Position numbers and translations under genes: made by a program
Source of the DNA: Chryseobacterium indologenes
GTDB lineage: Bacteria > Bacteroidota > Bacteroidia > Flavobacteriales > Weeksellaceae
DNA: 64,000 nt
Assembly: GCF_002025665.1 (NCBI RefSeq)
Contig: NZ_CP018786.1
Span: forward strand, 1,178,001 to 1,242,000
Reading direction: 5' to 3'
The notes under the pieces: generated by a model
What the model was told of the DNA's origin: nothing
The model's database searches: none
What the model saw: the letters and a program-made list of their open reading frames with translations, nothing else
Part shown: positions 7,582-16,962 of the stretch, in pieces
Position numbering within the stretch: the stretch's first letter is position 1
How the letters are laid out: every line of letters begins with the position of its first letter

Positions 7582-9375
7582 ATGAAAATGCTTAAACTCT
7601 TTACGACCTTTTTACTTGTGCTTTTGGGAAATATAATCTATTCCCAAACCACTACTAACAGCCCTGCTGCTGTGGAAGAAGTACAGGTAGAAACGAAGAA
7701 GCTGAAAAAAGCAATGGACAAGAAAAATGAACCTGCCCAGGCGGATTCTTATTATAATATCGGAGAAACATTCTTCAATGGCGGAAACTTTGCGAAAAGT
7801 GAAGAATATTATACAAAAGCCAAAAAGCTGTATGAAAAGCTTAACGACAAACCCAATATTGAAAAAGCTACCCGAAGATTAGCCCAGTCACAGGAAAAGC
7901 AGAATAAAATAACGCCTGCGATCAGCAATTACAGCATGGCAGCGCAAGTGAGTTACAGTGAAAAAAGCAAAGCTGTCAATGCTAATGATGTGGCAAGACT
8001 TTCTTCTCCCACACCGGAGCTTAAAGCAGAAGCCATCCAGAATAATATCAATCTGACCAAAAAAGAAAACGAACAAGGCGATCTTGCAGAAAGTTACAGC
8101 CAGCTTGCAGATGTTAATTTGAAACAGAAAGACGTTTCCAGCGCCGAAGAAAACCTGAATACAGCCTATAAAATTTCTAAAAAAGAAGCTCCTCAGCAAG
8201 CCCTTGCCATTAATCAGAAACTGGCAGATCTTTATGTGGAAAATAAGAATTTTGAAAAAGCTATTGAAGCCAAAAAGAAAGTTCTGAAGGAGGATTTTGT
8301 GAAAGAAAATTCTCAGGAGAAAGTCAACCAGATTCAGGAATTGGCCGATATCTATATTAAAAAGAATGATCCTAAAGAAGCTGTGGACCTTTTGAAAAAT
8401 GCCTACGGAATTGCTTTGGACAAAGGTCATACGCTGGAAGCACAGAGAAGTGTAAAAAAACTGGATAGCCTTTATGCGATTTCAGGAAATGTGGATGCTT
8501 CAGTTCAATTGTACAGAGATTTTTTGGGAAAACTTCCGAATCTTGTTTCCAAAGATAGAAGTCTTGTTGATAATAAAATTCTGGAAGACACAGAACAGCG
8601 AATCTCACAGCTGGAAAAAGAAAAAGAACTTAAAGACGAGCTTATACGAAAGAAAAATGTGTTTAATTATGGACTGATCGGAGCTTTGATTCTGTTGACA
8701 GGATTAATCATTTTCATTTTCAGAACCCTGAAAAAGGTTCAGACTAAAAATAAGAAAATTGCCCTTCAGTCGTTGCGTCGTGAGATGAATCCTCATTTTA
8801 TCTTTAACAGTTTGAATAGTGTCAACCACTTTATAGCAACCAATAATGAACTGGAAGCCAATCAGTATCTTACAAAATTTTCGAAGCTGATGCGTGGTGT
8901 AATGGAAAATTCCACTGAAGATTTTATTCCCTTTCAGCAGGAACTGGATCTCCTTCAGAATTATCTTGCCCTTGAGAAAACACGTTTTGCAGATAAATTC
9001 GATTATGAAATTGAAGTAGATGAAAGCCTGAATATGCAAAACCTTCATGTTCCGGGAATGCTGATACAGCCGTTTCTGGAAAATGCTGTATGGCACGGAC
9101 TCCGCTACAGAACTGATAAAGGATTTTTAAAACTAAGCTTTGAAAAAAATGAATCACATCTGAACATCCTTATTGAAGACAACGGAATAGGTATTGAAGA
9201 AAGTAAAAAGCAGAAAACCCAGCACCAAAAAACGAGAGAGGGCAGAGGAATGAAAAATACGCTGGAAAGAATTCAGCTTCTGAATGATCTTTACAAAAAA
9301 GAGATCACCTGCTCCGTAAAGGATCAGGAAAATAACAGTGGTGTTTTGGTAACCATCCAGATTAATCTGAAGTAA
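7582..9375 (+). CDS. TPR-containing LytS/YpdA-type sensor histidine kinase
   Basis: 597 residues. A signal peptide (FTTFLLVLLGNIIYSQ) is followed by about 320 residues of tetratricopeptide-like helical repeats (for example YYNIGETFFNGGNFAKSEEY), presumably periplasmic. One membrane helix (~362-381) leads to a His_kinase (PF06580) module with phospho-acceptor His405 in NPHFIFNSLN. The HATPase follows with N-box FLENAVWHG (Asn501) and G-box EDNGIG (~532-537). Such kinases phosphorylate LytTR regulators; one lies at 9929, beyond an opposite-strand gene. The -7 box is only 5 bp before this ATG, so translation may be leaderless or begin at the next ATG, 7588. Confidence 0.93.
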   Translation: MKMLKLFTTFLLVLLGNIIYSQTTTNSPAAVEEVQVETKKLKKAMDKKNEPAQADSYYNIGETFFNGGNFAKSEEYYTKAKKLYEKLNDKPNIEKATRRLAQSQEKQNKITPAISNYSMAAQVSYSEKSKAVNANDVARLSSPTPELKAEAIQNNINLTKKENEQGDLAESYSQLADVNLKQKDVSSAEENLNTAYKISKKEAPQQALAINQKLADLYVENKNFEKAIEAKKKVLKEDFVKENSQEKVNQIQELADIYIKKNDPKEAVDLLKNAYGIALDKGHTLEAQRSVKKLDSLYAISGNVDASVQLYRDFLGKLPNLVSKDRSLVDNKILEDTEQRISQLEKEKELKDELIRKKNVFNYGLIGALILLTGLIIFIFRTLKKVQTKNKKIALQSLRREMNPHFIFNSLNSVNHFIATNNELEANQYLTKFSKLMRGVMENSTEDFIPFQQELDLLQNYLALEKTRFADKFDYEIEVDESLNMQNLHVPGMLIQPFLENAVWHGLRYRTDKGFLKLSFEKNESHLNILIEDNGIGIEESKKQKTQHQKTREGRGMKNTLERIQLLNDLYKKEITCSVKDQENNSGVLVTIQINLK

Positions 9376-9399
9376 TTGAATCCAGATTGATCTGTGTTT

Positions 9400-9753
9400 T
9401 TATTTGATATATTTTTTCTCCAAAACAGAAAAATTCTTTTTGATATAGTTCAGTTCATAGTGGGCAGGAATGATTTCAGTACCTGAACGGTTAATAAAAC
9501 CATACGTTCCCGTTATATTTTTTACAAGCGCCAGATCATCGGAATACTCACCGAATTTATTAATCTTGGAATATACAGGCTGGGTGATGATTCTTCCGCT
9601 TATATCTGAAATTCCATACGTTCCGGCATTGGTTTTTGTAAGTCTCCAGTTTTTATTGATCTTACTGATATCCTCTCTTTCTGAGATTTTCATCTGTGAA
9701 AAAGAAAAACTGAATACACTCATGCAGCAAAGAATTAGAAGTTTTGATTTCAT
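9400..9753 (-). CDS. Small secreted WG-repeat protein
   Basis: 117 residues. The signal peptide (LLILCCMSVFSFSFSQ) is followed by two WG-type repeats: YGISDISGRIITQPVYSKI and YGFINRSGTEIIPAHYEL, the pattern of PF14903. WG repeats form small beta units of unclear binding function. The gene is antisense to and inserted between the histidine kinase and response regulator genes of one two-component pair, so a link to that system is plausible but unproven. It is much shorter than typical multi-repeat WG proteins. Confidence 0.75.
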   Translation of the reverse strand: MKSKLLILCCMSVFSFSFSQMKISEREDISKINKNWRLTKTNAGTYGISDISGRIITQPVYSKINKFGEYSDDLALVKNITGTYGFINRSGTEIIPAHYELNYIKKNFSVLEKKYIK

Positions 9754-9928
9754 ATGATTTTGTCTGGTTTATTAATTTTAATCTCTAAAATAATTCTTTT
9801 GCATCTTTCTTGCAATAAAAATGACCAAAAGTATGGTTGGAGAACTTGTGTCGGCAAATTGTAAGGTTGATTAAATATTCCTAATTTGCACCTGCAACCT
9901 AATTATCTGCCACCTAAAATCTGATCTG

Positions 9929-10663
9929 ATGAAAATAAAATCTGTAATTGTAGATGATGAGCTCATAGCAAGAGAAGTTTTACGAAGTTATCTTACCAAA
10001 TACTGTCCGCAAGTGGAAATTTTGGGTGAAGCTGAAAATATTAAAGAAGCTGTTCCATTAATCGCTGAAAAGCGACCTCAGCTGGTATTTCTGGACGTAG
10101 AAATGCCTTTTGGAAATGCTTTTGATGTTCTGGAAGCTACCAAAGATTTCTCCTATGAAACTATTTTCATTACAGCATTTTCACAATATTCTTTGCAGGC
10201 TTTGAACAAGTCGGCAAGTTATTACATTCTAAAACCTATCGATATTCAGGAACTGATTCTTGCAGTCAATAAAGTGGCTGAAAGTCTTGAGAAAAAAGAT
10301 GAACTCAACCGAAATAAGATCCTTCTTGAAAACCTGAAATTAAAACCTGAAAAGCAGCAATTGATTTTGCCAACTTTACAAGGGTTTGATGTGGTAAAAA
10401 CAGAAGATATTGTAAGACTTCAGGCGGATGGAAATTTTACTCAGGTGTATCTTACAGACGGCTCAAAAAAGATGGTATGCCGTTTTCTGAAACATTTTGA
10501 TGATCTTCTGGAAAATCCGTTTGTGAGGGTTCACCGTTCCCATATTATCAATACAGGTTTTGTAAAATCCTATCATAAAAGTGGAACAGTGATGCTGTCT
10601 GACGATACGGAAATTGAGGTTTCAGGAAGCTTTAAAGATAATTTCCTGAAAGTATTTTTATAG
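9929..10663 (+). CDS. LytTR-family response regulator
   Basis: 244 residues. The receiver domain (1-~120) has acidic residues near the N-terminus (VDDE), phospho-acceptor Asp56 in VFLDVEMP, a TAF switch region and KPID lysine. The LytTR DNA-binding domain (~138-243) shows DIVRLQADGNFTQVYL and FVRVHRSHIINTGFV. It should be phosphorylated by the kinase at 7582. LytTR domains bind pairs of roughly 9-bp direct repeats about 21 bp apart, matching the repeats at 6517 and 7511. I do not see a good copy of that repeat upstream of this gene. Confidence 0.94.
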   Translation: MKIKSVIVDDELIAREVLRSYLTKYCPQVEILGEAENIKEAVPLIAEKRPQLVFLDVEMPFGNAFDVLEATKDFSYETIFITAFSQYSLQALNKSASYYILKPIDIQELILAVNKVAESLEKKDELNRNKILLENLKLKPEKQQLILPTLQGFDVVKTEDIVRLQADGNFTQVYLTDGSKKMVCRFLKHFDDLLENPFVRVHRSHIINTGFVKSYHKSGTVMLSDDTEIEVSGSFKDNFLKVFL

Positions 10664-10669
10664 AATTTA

Positions 10670-10702
10670 TTGTACCTTAACAGACTTAAGGCATTATTTT
10701 TG
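10670..10702 (+). promoter_or_regulatory. Bacteroidota-type promoter of the lipocalin gene
   Basis: TTG (10670-10672), 22-bp spacer, then an exact -7 element TATTTTTG (10695-10702), giving a leader of about 30 nt before the ATG at 10738. Confidence 0.6.
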
Positions 10703-10737
10703 ACGTTTTTATAACAACCACACAAAATCTTTCTGTC

Positions 10738-11277
10738 ATGAAAACTATTCATAAAATTATACTTCCTGTTTCGTTAGGAGCATTGGGGCTTATCGTTTTC
10801 AATTCCTATTCTGTAAGGATTCCCAGAGGAGCATCTGCCGTAAAGAATTTTGATCTAAAAAAATACCTGGGCAGATGGTATGAGATCGCTCGTTTTGATT
10901 ACAGGTTCGAGAAAAATATGGATAATGTTACTGCAGAGTATACAGAGAATCCGGATGGAACAGTTCAGGTCAGAAATAAAGGGTATGATTACGTTAAAAA
11001 AGTATGGAACGAATCAATCGGGGAAGCAAAATTTGTAAAAGACCCGACAGAAGCACGTCTTAAAGTTTCATTTTTTAAACCGATATGGGCGGGTTATAAC
11101 ATCATAGATATTGATGAAGACTATCAGTATGCTCTGGTAGCTGGAAGCAGTTTAAAATATTTATGGATACTTTCCCGTACTCCCAATATTCCTGAAAGTA
11201 TTCGTCAGCGTTTCATTCAGAAAGCAAAAAAAATCGGCTATAACACCGAAGAACTGATCTGGGTAAAGCATAATTAA
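10738..11277 (+). CDS. Bacterial lipocalin (Blc-like)
   Basis: 179 residues. An N-terminal hydrophobic segment (IILPVSLGALGLIVFNSY) targets it to the envelope, but no lipobox cysteine is present, unlike E. coli Blc. The lipocalin signature is intact: KKYLGRWYEIARFDYRFEK (GxW motif), then YALVAGSSLKYLWILSRTP and IPESIRQRFIQKAKKIGY. Bacterial lipocalins bind fatty acids or lysophospholipids and help repair membranes. Own promoter upstream, long hairpin terminator downstream. Confidence 0.9.
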   Translation: MKTIHKIILPVSLGALGLIVFNSYSVRIPRGASAVKNFDLKKYLGRWYEIARFDYRFEKNMDNVTAEYTENPDGTVQVRNKGYDYVKKVWNESIGEAKFVKDPTEARLKVSFFKPIWAGYNIIDIDEDYQYALVAGSSLKYLWILSRTPNIPESIRQRFIQKAKKIGYNTEELIWVKHN

Positions 11278-11285
11278 TAAAAAAC

Positions 11286-11331
11286 AAAATCGCAAAAGGG
11301 TCAATTTGTAAATCAGCCATTTTGCGATTTT
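11286..11331. terminator. Bidirectional terminator between lipocalin and DUF7832-like gene
   Basis: Perfect 12-bp A/T-rich stem (aaaatcgcaaaa / ttttgcgatttt) around a 22-nt interior that can pair partly. It sits between convergent stops. Confidence 0.75.
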
Positions 11332-11343
11332 ATCTTTTCATTA

Positions 11344-11817
11344 TTAGCTATTAATGTATTCTTTCCATTCTTCAAAACGGTGATCAATAACCTGTTTCAT
11401 CAGATCGTAGTTTTCGTAGGTATCTTCGATGTGATAAAATGTCTCATATTCATAGTCACTTTCTTCAGCTTTAGCATCAAAAATATTCACATAATCATCA
11501 GCAAATGAGCTGTAGCGGTTACCGAAATCTGTGTCATCTGCATAATAGTCTTTGGCAAAAAGATTTCCCAGTTCATTCAGATCATATTCAGAAAATTTTC
11601 CGTCGCAGGTATCCATGACAAACTCTGCCCCGGTCATCTCTCTTCGTTTTACTTTTTCTATTTCTTCTGCAGCATCTTCTTTCAGTTCTTCGGAAATCAG
11701 ATCGTTATGGATACACCAGTTCAGGAACATTCCTGTATGTGTTGCCCCATTTTTCTGAGGAAGTCCTTCCGGAAAATCACCACCATAATGCCATGAAGCA
11801 TCATCATATTTAGACAT
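11344..11817 (-). CDS. DUF7832-like cytoplasmic protein
   Basis: About 157 acidic residues, no signal. The start SKYDDASWHYGGDFPEGLP with THTGMFLNWCI fits proteins now grouped as DUF7832, of unknown function, sometimes found among polymorphic-toxin immunity-like proteins. I chose the ATG at 11817 because the longer frame starts at a TTG (11850) that lies inside an exact -7 box (TATTTTTG, 11855-11848). No toxin gene is adjacent, so an immunity role is only a possibility. Confidence 0.75.
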   Translation of the reverse strand: MSKYDDASWHYGGDFPEGLPQKNGATHTGMFLNWCIHNDLISEELKEDAAEEIEKVKRREMTGAEFVMDTCDGKFSEYDLNELGNLFAKDYYADDTDFGNRYSSFADDYVNIFDAKAEESDYEYETFYHIEDTYENYDLMKQVIDHRFEEWKEYINS

Positions 11818-11847
11818 AATTTGTATTGTAGTTTTTGATAATTCAGG

Positions 11848-11855
11848 CAAAAATA
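11848..11855 (-). promoter_or_regulatory. -7 element of the DUF7832-like gene
   Basis: Exact TAnnTTTG match (TATTTTTG on the minus strand), 30 bp before the ATG at 11817; it decides the start codon. Confidence 0.5.
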
Positions 11856-11931
11856 GAAAAAATCAATTTATATTGCCGCTGCCACAGAATTTTCCGTCAT
11901 TTGCATAGAATTTTTTTCAACAAAAAAACAT

Positions 11932-13182
11932 ATGGAAAAAGCTGTTCTGATTACTATCGGTGATGAAATCCTTTCCGGAAATACGGTAGATACCAATTCT
12001 AACTTTATTGCTACCGAACTTAAAAATATAGGAATAAAAGTTACTCAGATTCTTACGATCTCAGACGAAATTGAAACCATTAAAAATACATTGAGCACGG
12101 CCTTTGAAACTGGCGATTTAGTTATTACAACAGGAGGGCTCGGGCCAACAAGAGATGATAAAACCAAAAAGGCACTGGCTGAATATTTCAATGATGAAAT
12201 TGCCTTGGATGAGGTAACCTTCAATCATTTGAAAGGCTATATGGAAAGAAGAGGACGGGCAGATATTCTTGAAAGAAACAAAGAACAGGCTTTTGTACCT
12301 ACCAAATCCATCGTTTTTCAGAATCATTACGGAACGGCACCCTGTATGATGATGGAGCAGGATGGAAAACTATGCTACAGCCTTCCAGGTGTTCCTTATG
12401 AAGTGAAACCACTGATTAAGGATCAGATTATTCCTTATTTACAAAAAAGATTCAGTCTTCATTATATCCATACCAGAATTGTTTCTGTAGTGGGAATTCC
12501 TGAGAGTATTCTTGCAGACAAGATCGAAGACTGGGAACTGGCACTTCCGGAAAATATTGCATTATCTTATCTTCCGGTAGGAACACGAGTGAAGCTTCGT
12601 CTGACGGCTTCCGGTGAGAATGAAGAACAGTTGAAGCAGAGAACGGAAGAAGAAATTCAAAAATTGCTGCCTTTGGTAGAAGGTCACGTCATTGCAGTAT
12701 CTGAAGATAAAATCGAGAATATTCTGGCAGAAATGCTTACGGAAAGGAATCTGACAATTTCTACAGCAGAGAGTTGTACAGGAGGCGAGCTGGCCAAAAT
12801 GATCACTTCGGTTTCCGGAAGCTCAAAATATTTTCTGGGCGGAATGGTGGCTTATGCTACAGATAAAAAGATTAAAATTTTAAATGTTTCCAGAGAAACC
12901 GTTGATGAGTTCACAGTAGTGAGCGAGCAGGTGGCCCAGGAAATGGCAAAAGGCTGTCAGCAATTGTTTGAAACCCATATTTCCCTTTCTACAACCGGTG
13001 TTGCAGGACCTGGAAAAGGAGAAGATGGTAAAGATGTAGGAACGGTTTACTACACGATCAGAATCAATGATCAGGAAGTAACCTCCAAATTATATATGCC
13101 TCATCTGGAAAGAGTAGACTTTATGGATTTTGTTTCCCAAAAGGTGATTCAGGATTTGGTAAGCCTTCTTGTAAACAGTTAA
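11932..13182 (+). CDS. cinA: CinA-family nicotinamide-nucleotide amidase
   Basis: 416 residues, the normal CinA length. The N-terminal MoCF-like domain (ITIGDEILSGNTVDTNS, then TTGGLGPTRDD) is an ADP-ribose/CoA pyrophosphatase-type module. The C-terminal CinA domain from ~268 carries STAESCTGGELAKMITSVSG and the GVAGPG segment of the NMN deamidase (PncC) active site. The protein recycles NMN to nicotinate mononucleotide and cleans damaged cofactors in the cytoplasm. Monocistronic by position; 89 bp separate it from the next gene, with no terminator obvious. Confidence 0.93.
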   Translation: MEKAVLITIGDEILSGNTVDTNSNFIATELKNIGIKVTQILTISDEIETIKNTLSTAFETGDLVITTGGLGPTRDDKTKKALAEYFNDEIALDEVTFNHLKGYMERRGRADILERNKEQAFVPTKSIVFQNHYGTAPCMMMEQDGKLCYSLPGVPYEVKPLIKDQIIPYLQKRFSLHYIHTRIVSVVGIPESILADKIEDWELALPENIALSYLPVGTRVKLRLTASGENEEQLKQRTEEEIQKLLPLVEGHVIAVSEDKIENILAEMLTERNLTISTAESCTGGELAKMITSVSGSSKYFLGGMVAYATDKKIKILNVSRETVDEFTVVSEQVAQEMAKGCQQLFETHISLSTTGVAGPGKGEDGKDVGTVYYTIRINDQEVTSKLYMPHLERVDFMDFVSQKVIQDLVSLLVNS

Positions 13183-13271
13183 ATATGAGCGTGTTTTTTT
13201 AATTTTTTTTTAATTAATTTTTGTACAGTTTTTCACGCTTTTTGAAAGCCCTACAATAAATTTCAAAAATC

Positions 13272-16200
13272 GTGGAAAATTCCAAACAGATTTTTCAGAC
13301 CAGCAGCAAAAAACGCTGGAAAAGTGTACAATGGGGAAGCCGTGTTTTTATTTTTATAGGAATACTGCTTCTGCTTGCTTTAGGTCTGATGATGACTCTG
13401 GACAGAAGTCCTAAAATACCTTTTAAAGAAGATTATAAAGCGGTAATTACAGCCAATAAACCTTATCTTCAGGAGAATAAGATTTCCAAAGAATATAAAG
13501 GCTTCAGAAGCTTTATCTCCGAAAAAACAATCCATACCAGCCTCGACAAAATTGAGAAGGCAAGAGCAGAAAGATATCAGAATCAAAATCGAAACTGGGC
13601 TCAGTTTCCGGGAGGAATCCGTTCTGCATTTTATGTAGCCTGGGATCCTCAGTCACTGATGTCTTTGAAAAGAAATATCAGACACGTCAATCTTGTTTTC
13701 CCTGAATGGTTTTTCCTTGATCCCAAAACGGGTGACCTGAAAACCAATGTAGATCCGGAAGGATATAAAGTGATCAAAAGAACAGGGGTTGCCGCAATGC
13801 CGATGTTGAGTAATAACTCAGACAGAGAATTCCGCTCCGAAGGGCTGGTGAAAGTTCTTAATGATCCACAAAAAAGAACCCATCTGATTCAAAAGATCAC
13901 CCAGCAATGTAAAAAATATCATTTCAAAGGAATTAATATTGACTTTGAGGATATGAACCTGAATTCTGATGATAATCTGATTGCCTTTATGAAAGAACTT
14001 TCAGAGACCTTCAAAAAGAATCAGTTGCTGGTTACCATGGATATTATGACGGATAACGATGATTACAATATCCCAAGACTGAATCCTTATGTAGACTACT
14101 TTGTGCTGATGGCTTATGATGAGTATTCTGCAGGAAGTGATGCAGGTCCCGTTTCTTCTCAAAAATGGATTGAAGAGCAGGCGGGAAAAATTGTAAAACA
14201 AACCTCTCCTCAAAAGATTATTTTAGGGTTGGGAGCTTACGGTTACGACTGGAGTTCCAATAAGGATGATAATACCTCCGTTACTTACATGCAGGCGATT
14301 ACAAAAGCAAGTGCCAGTAAAGCAGTTATTGATTTTAATGACAATACTTTTAATTTAAATTATTCTTATACCGATTCTAAAAATTTAACCCATACTGTAT
14401 TTTTCAATGACGCTGCTTCTATTTTCAACACAATGCGTTTCTCTTCAGAATATCCTCTGGCCGGAACAGCGCTTTGGAGACTGGGAAGTGAAGACAGCAG
14501 AGTCTGGAATTTTTATGATAAAGACCTTACGTTTGCAGGACTTTCCAAAGTGAATTTGAAATCGCTTGAAAATGTAAAAGGGCAGACCATGGTGGATTAC
14601 ATCGGAGACGGAGAAGTACTGGATGTTCTGAACACCCCTCATGACGGAAAAATTGCACTGGAAATTGATCCGAAAGAGAAAATTATCACAGACGAAAATT
14701 ATGTCACTTACCCAAGTTCTTATGAAGTAAAAAAATATGGAAGTGCTCCTCAGAAAGAGCTTGTTCTCACTTTTGATGATGGGCCGGATGAAACCTATAC
14801 ACCACAGGTGTTGGATATTCTGTCCAAGTACCACGTTCCGGCAGCTTTCTTTTTAGTAGGACTCAATGCCGAAAAAAATCTTCCGCTTGTGAAGAGAATT
14901 TATCGCGAAGGACATGAAATAGGAAATCACACCTTTACTCACGAAAATGTAGCAAAAGTAAGCCCTGAAAGAGCATTGTTGGAAATGAAGCTTACAAGAC
15001 TTCTTATCGAATGTATTACAGGGCACAGCACAATTTTGTTCAGAGCTCCCTATAACGCAGACTCTGAGCCTACCACTTCAGAAGAGATTATTCCGGTAGC
15101 TTTGGCAAGACAGCAAAACTATCTTGATATCGGGGAAAATATAGACCCTGAAGACTGGCAGCCGGGAATAAAAGCAGATGAAATTGTAAAACGTGTAATG
15201 GCTGGAATCAAGCAGCAGAGAGGAAATATCATTCTTCTTCATGATGCAGGCGGAGATACCAGAGAAGAAACGGTAAAAGCTTTAAAAATTCTGATCCCGA
15301 CTCTTCAGAAACAAGGCTATCATTTTACGAACCTAACGAATATTCTGCACAAAAGCAGAAGCGAGCTGATGCCTGAGGTTCCTAAAACGAGATCGTATTA
15401 TATCATGCAACTGAACCTTGTGTTGGCAACGGTTATCTATGGAATAAGCCACTTCCTGGTTGCCTTGTTTACTATTTTCATTGTGCTGGGACTGATCAGA
15501 CTATTGCTGATGGCGTACTGGGCTTTTAAAGAAAGAAAAAAAGAAAAAAAACTGGGAGGATTTCCGGTGTTGGAATCCTATCCGAAAATTTCCATCATAG
15601 TTCCTGCTTACAATGAAGAAGTGAATATTGTTTCTTCCCTGCAGAATTTATTGAAACAGACTTACCCTAATTTTAATATCATTATGGTAGATGACGGAAG
15701 TAAAGACTCTACTTATGAAAAAGCATTGGAAGCATTTCCGGATCATCCGAAACTGAAAATCTTTACCAAAGGAAACGGTGGGAAAGCCACTGCATTGAAT
15801 TTTGGGATATCTCAGACGGATGCGGAATATGTAGTATGTATTGATGCCGATACCAAATTACAGCAGGATGCCGTGAAATATCTTATTGCAAGATTTTTAA
15901 ACTCAAGTGCGGAAGAAAAAATTGCAGCCGTAGCAGGAAATGTAAAAGTAGGAAACATAGTCAACTGGCTTACCAGATGGCAGGCTATAGAATATACAAC
16001 AAGTCAGAATTTTGACAGACTGGCGTATGCTCATATCAATGCTATTACGGTTATTCCGGGAGCTATCGGAGCATTTAAAAGATCTGTAATTATTGAAGCT
16101 GGAGGTTATTCATCCGATACTCTGGCAGAAGATTGTGATATTACGGTGAAAATATTAAAAGCCGGCTATACCGTAGCGAACGAAAACAGAGCAATAGCAG

Positions 16201-16670
16201 TAACGGAAGCTCCTGAAACTACGAAGCAGTTTTTAAAACAACGTTTCCGATGGACCTATGGAATCATGCAGATGTTCTGGAAGCAGAGACAAACCTTCCT
16301 TAACCCCAAATATAAAGGATTGGGACTTTGGGCAATGCCAAATATTTTATTATTCCAATACATCATCCCATTTTTCTCACCATTGGCAGATGTGATTATG
16401 TTCTTTGGAATCCTGTCTGGAAACGGAGATAAAATATTCACCTATTATCTGATCTTTCTTTTGGTGGATGCCTCATTAGCATTAGTAGCATTTATCATGC
16501 AGCGGGAAAAACTGATCAATCTCCTGTATATTATTCCACAGAGATTCGGGTATAGATGGCTGATGTATATAGTATTGTTTAAAAGTTTAAGAAAAGCATT
16601 GAAAGGTGAAATGCAGTCCTGGGGATTCCTGAAAAGAACCGGGAATGTAAAAGAGATCGCAACTTCTTAA
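13272..16670 (+). CDS. GH18-like / NodB deacetylase / GT2 synthase fusion
   Basis: 1132 residues with a GTG start; no ATG suits. Domain order: cytoplasmic N-terminus; membrane helix ~25-42; extracytoplasmic GH18-like domain ~115-430 (GINIDFEDMN at 220-229, catalytic Glu probably 226); NodB polysaccharide deacetylase ~495-690 (FDDGPD 501-506, GNHTFTH with His553/His557, FRAPYN 590-595, LLHDAG); helices ~712-750; processive GT2 domain ~770-1000 (VDDGS, DAD 858-860, EDCD 953-956, QRFRW 990-994); three or more C-terminal helices. All catalytic motifs look intact. The protein could polymerise, export, deacetylate and trim a beta-linked N-acetylhexosamine polymer (PNAG- or chitin-like). The polymer identity is inference. 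Confidence 0.92.
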   Translation: MENSKQIFQTSSKKRWKSVQWGSRVFIFIGILLLLALGLMMTLDRSPKIPFKEDYKAVITANKPYLQENKISKEYKGFRSFISEKTIHTSLDKIEKARAERYQNQNRNWAQFPGGIRSAFYVAWDPQSLMSLKRNIRHVNLVFPEWFFLDPKTGDLKTNVDPEGYKVIKRTGVAAMPMLSNNSDREFRSEGLVKVLNDPQKRTHLIQKITQQCKKYHFKGINIDFEDMNLNSDDNLIAFMKELSETFKKNQLLVTMDIMTDNDDYNIPRLNPYVDYFVLMAYDEYSAGSDAGPVSSQKWIEEQAGKIVKQTSPQKIILGLGAYGYDWSSNKDDNTSVTYMQAITKASASKAVIDFNDNTFNLNYSYTDSKNLTHTVFFNDAASIFNTMRFSSEYPLAGTALWRLGSEDSRVWNFYDKDLTFAGLSKVNLKSLENVKGQTMVDYIGDGEVLDVLNTPHDGKIALEIDPKEKIITDENYVTYPSSYEVKKYGSAPQKELVLTFDDGPDETYTPQVLDILSKYHVPAAFFLVGLNAEKNLPLVKRIYREGHEIGNHTFTHENVAKVSPERALLEMKLTRLLIECITGHSTILFRAPYNADSEPTTSEEIIPVALARQQNYLDIGENIDPEDWQPGIKADEIVKRVMAGIKQQRGNIILLHDAGGDTREETVKALKILIPTLQKQGYHFTNLTNILHKSRSELMPEVPKTRSYYIMQLNLVLATVIYGISHFLVALFTIFIVLGLIRLLLMAYWAFKERKKEKKLGGFPVLESYPKISIIVPAYNEEVNIVSSLQNLLKQTYPNFNIIMVDDGSKDSTYEKALEAFPDHPKLKIFTKGNGGKATALNFGISQTDAEYVVCIDADTKLQQDAVKYLIARFLNSSAEEKIAAVAGNVKVGNIVNWLTRWQAIEYTTSQNFDRLAYAHINAITVIPGAIGAFKRSVIIEAGGYSSDTLAEDCDITVKILKAGYTVANENRAIAVTEAPETTKQFLKQRFRWTYGIMQMFWKQRQTFLNPKYKGLGLWAMPNILLFQYIIPFFSPLADVIMFFGILSGNGDKIFTYYLIFLLVDASLALVAFIMQREKLINLLYIIPQRFGYRWLMYIVLFKSLRKALKGEMQSWGFLKRTGNVKEIATS

Positions 16671-16673
16671 TGA

Positions 16674-16866
16674 GGTTGGAGGCTGGAAGAGTGAGGCTGG
16701 AGGTTGTTTTCTCAGTTATCATTTTTTTACGATTCTTATAACTTCCAGCTTCTACCTCCTATTGTCCGATTTATCCAGTAAAGATTTGGACTAAAAAAAT
16801 ATGATCATGTAGCTGGAGCCTGTTTTATGACTTTAATAACTTCCGGCTTCCTATTCCCACCTTCCC
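16674..16866. repeat. Degenerate repeat cluster, family C
   Basis: No gene in this ~190-bp stretch. The left part has gaggctggaag and gaggctggagg. The right part has the complementary-type cttataacttccagcttct and a second version, taataacttccggcttcct. The whole is an inverted array of short Chryseobacterium-type intergenic repeats. Confidence 0.55.
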
Positions 16867-16868
16867 AT

Positions 16869-16901
16869 TTGTAATACTTTCATGTTATTTATTTAAATTT
16901 G
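16869..16901 (+). promoter_or_regulatory. Promoter of the first M13 peptidase gene
   Basis: TTG (16869-16871), 22-bp spacer and exact -7 element TAAATTTG (16894-16901); leader about 55 nt. Confidence 0.6.
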
Positions 16902-16962
16902 TTTTCATATTAAAGTAACAAATACGAAATAAATCATACATATTCTAAAAATTGTTATCATA

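Noticed and set aside
7888..8430. Minus-strand frame antisense to the TPR part of the histidine kinase
   Set aside because: Phe/Ile-rich composition is the typical mirror of Lys/Glu-rich TPR codons; no start signals.
9835..9870. ggttgg / ggttga repeat upstream of the LytTR regulator gene
   Set aside because: Start-to-start distance is 30 bp and the sequence differs from acttggtgaa, so it is not counted as an operator.
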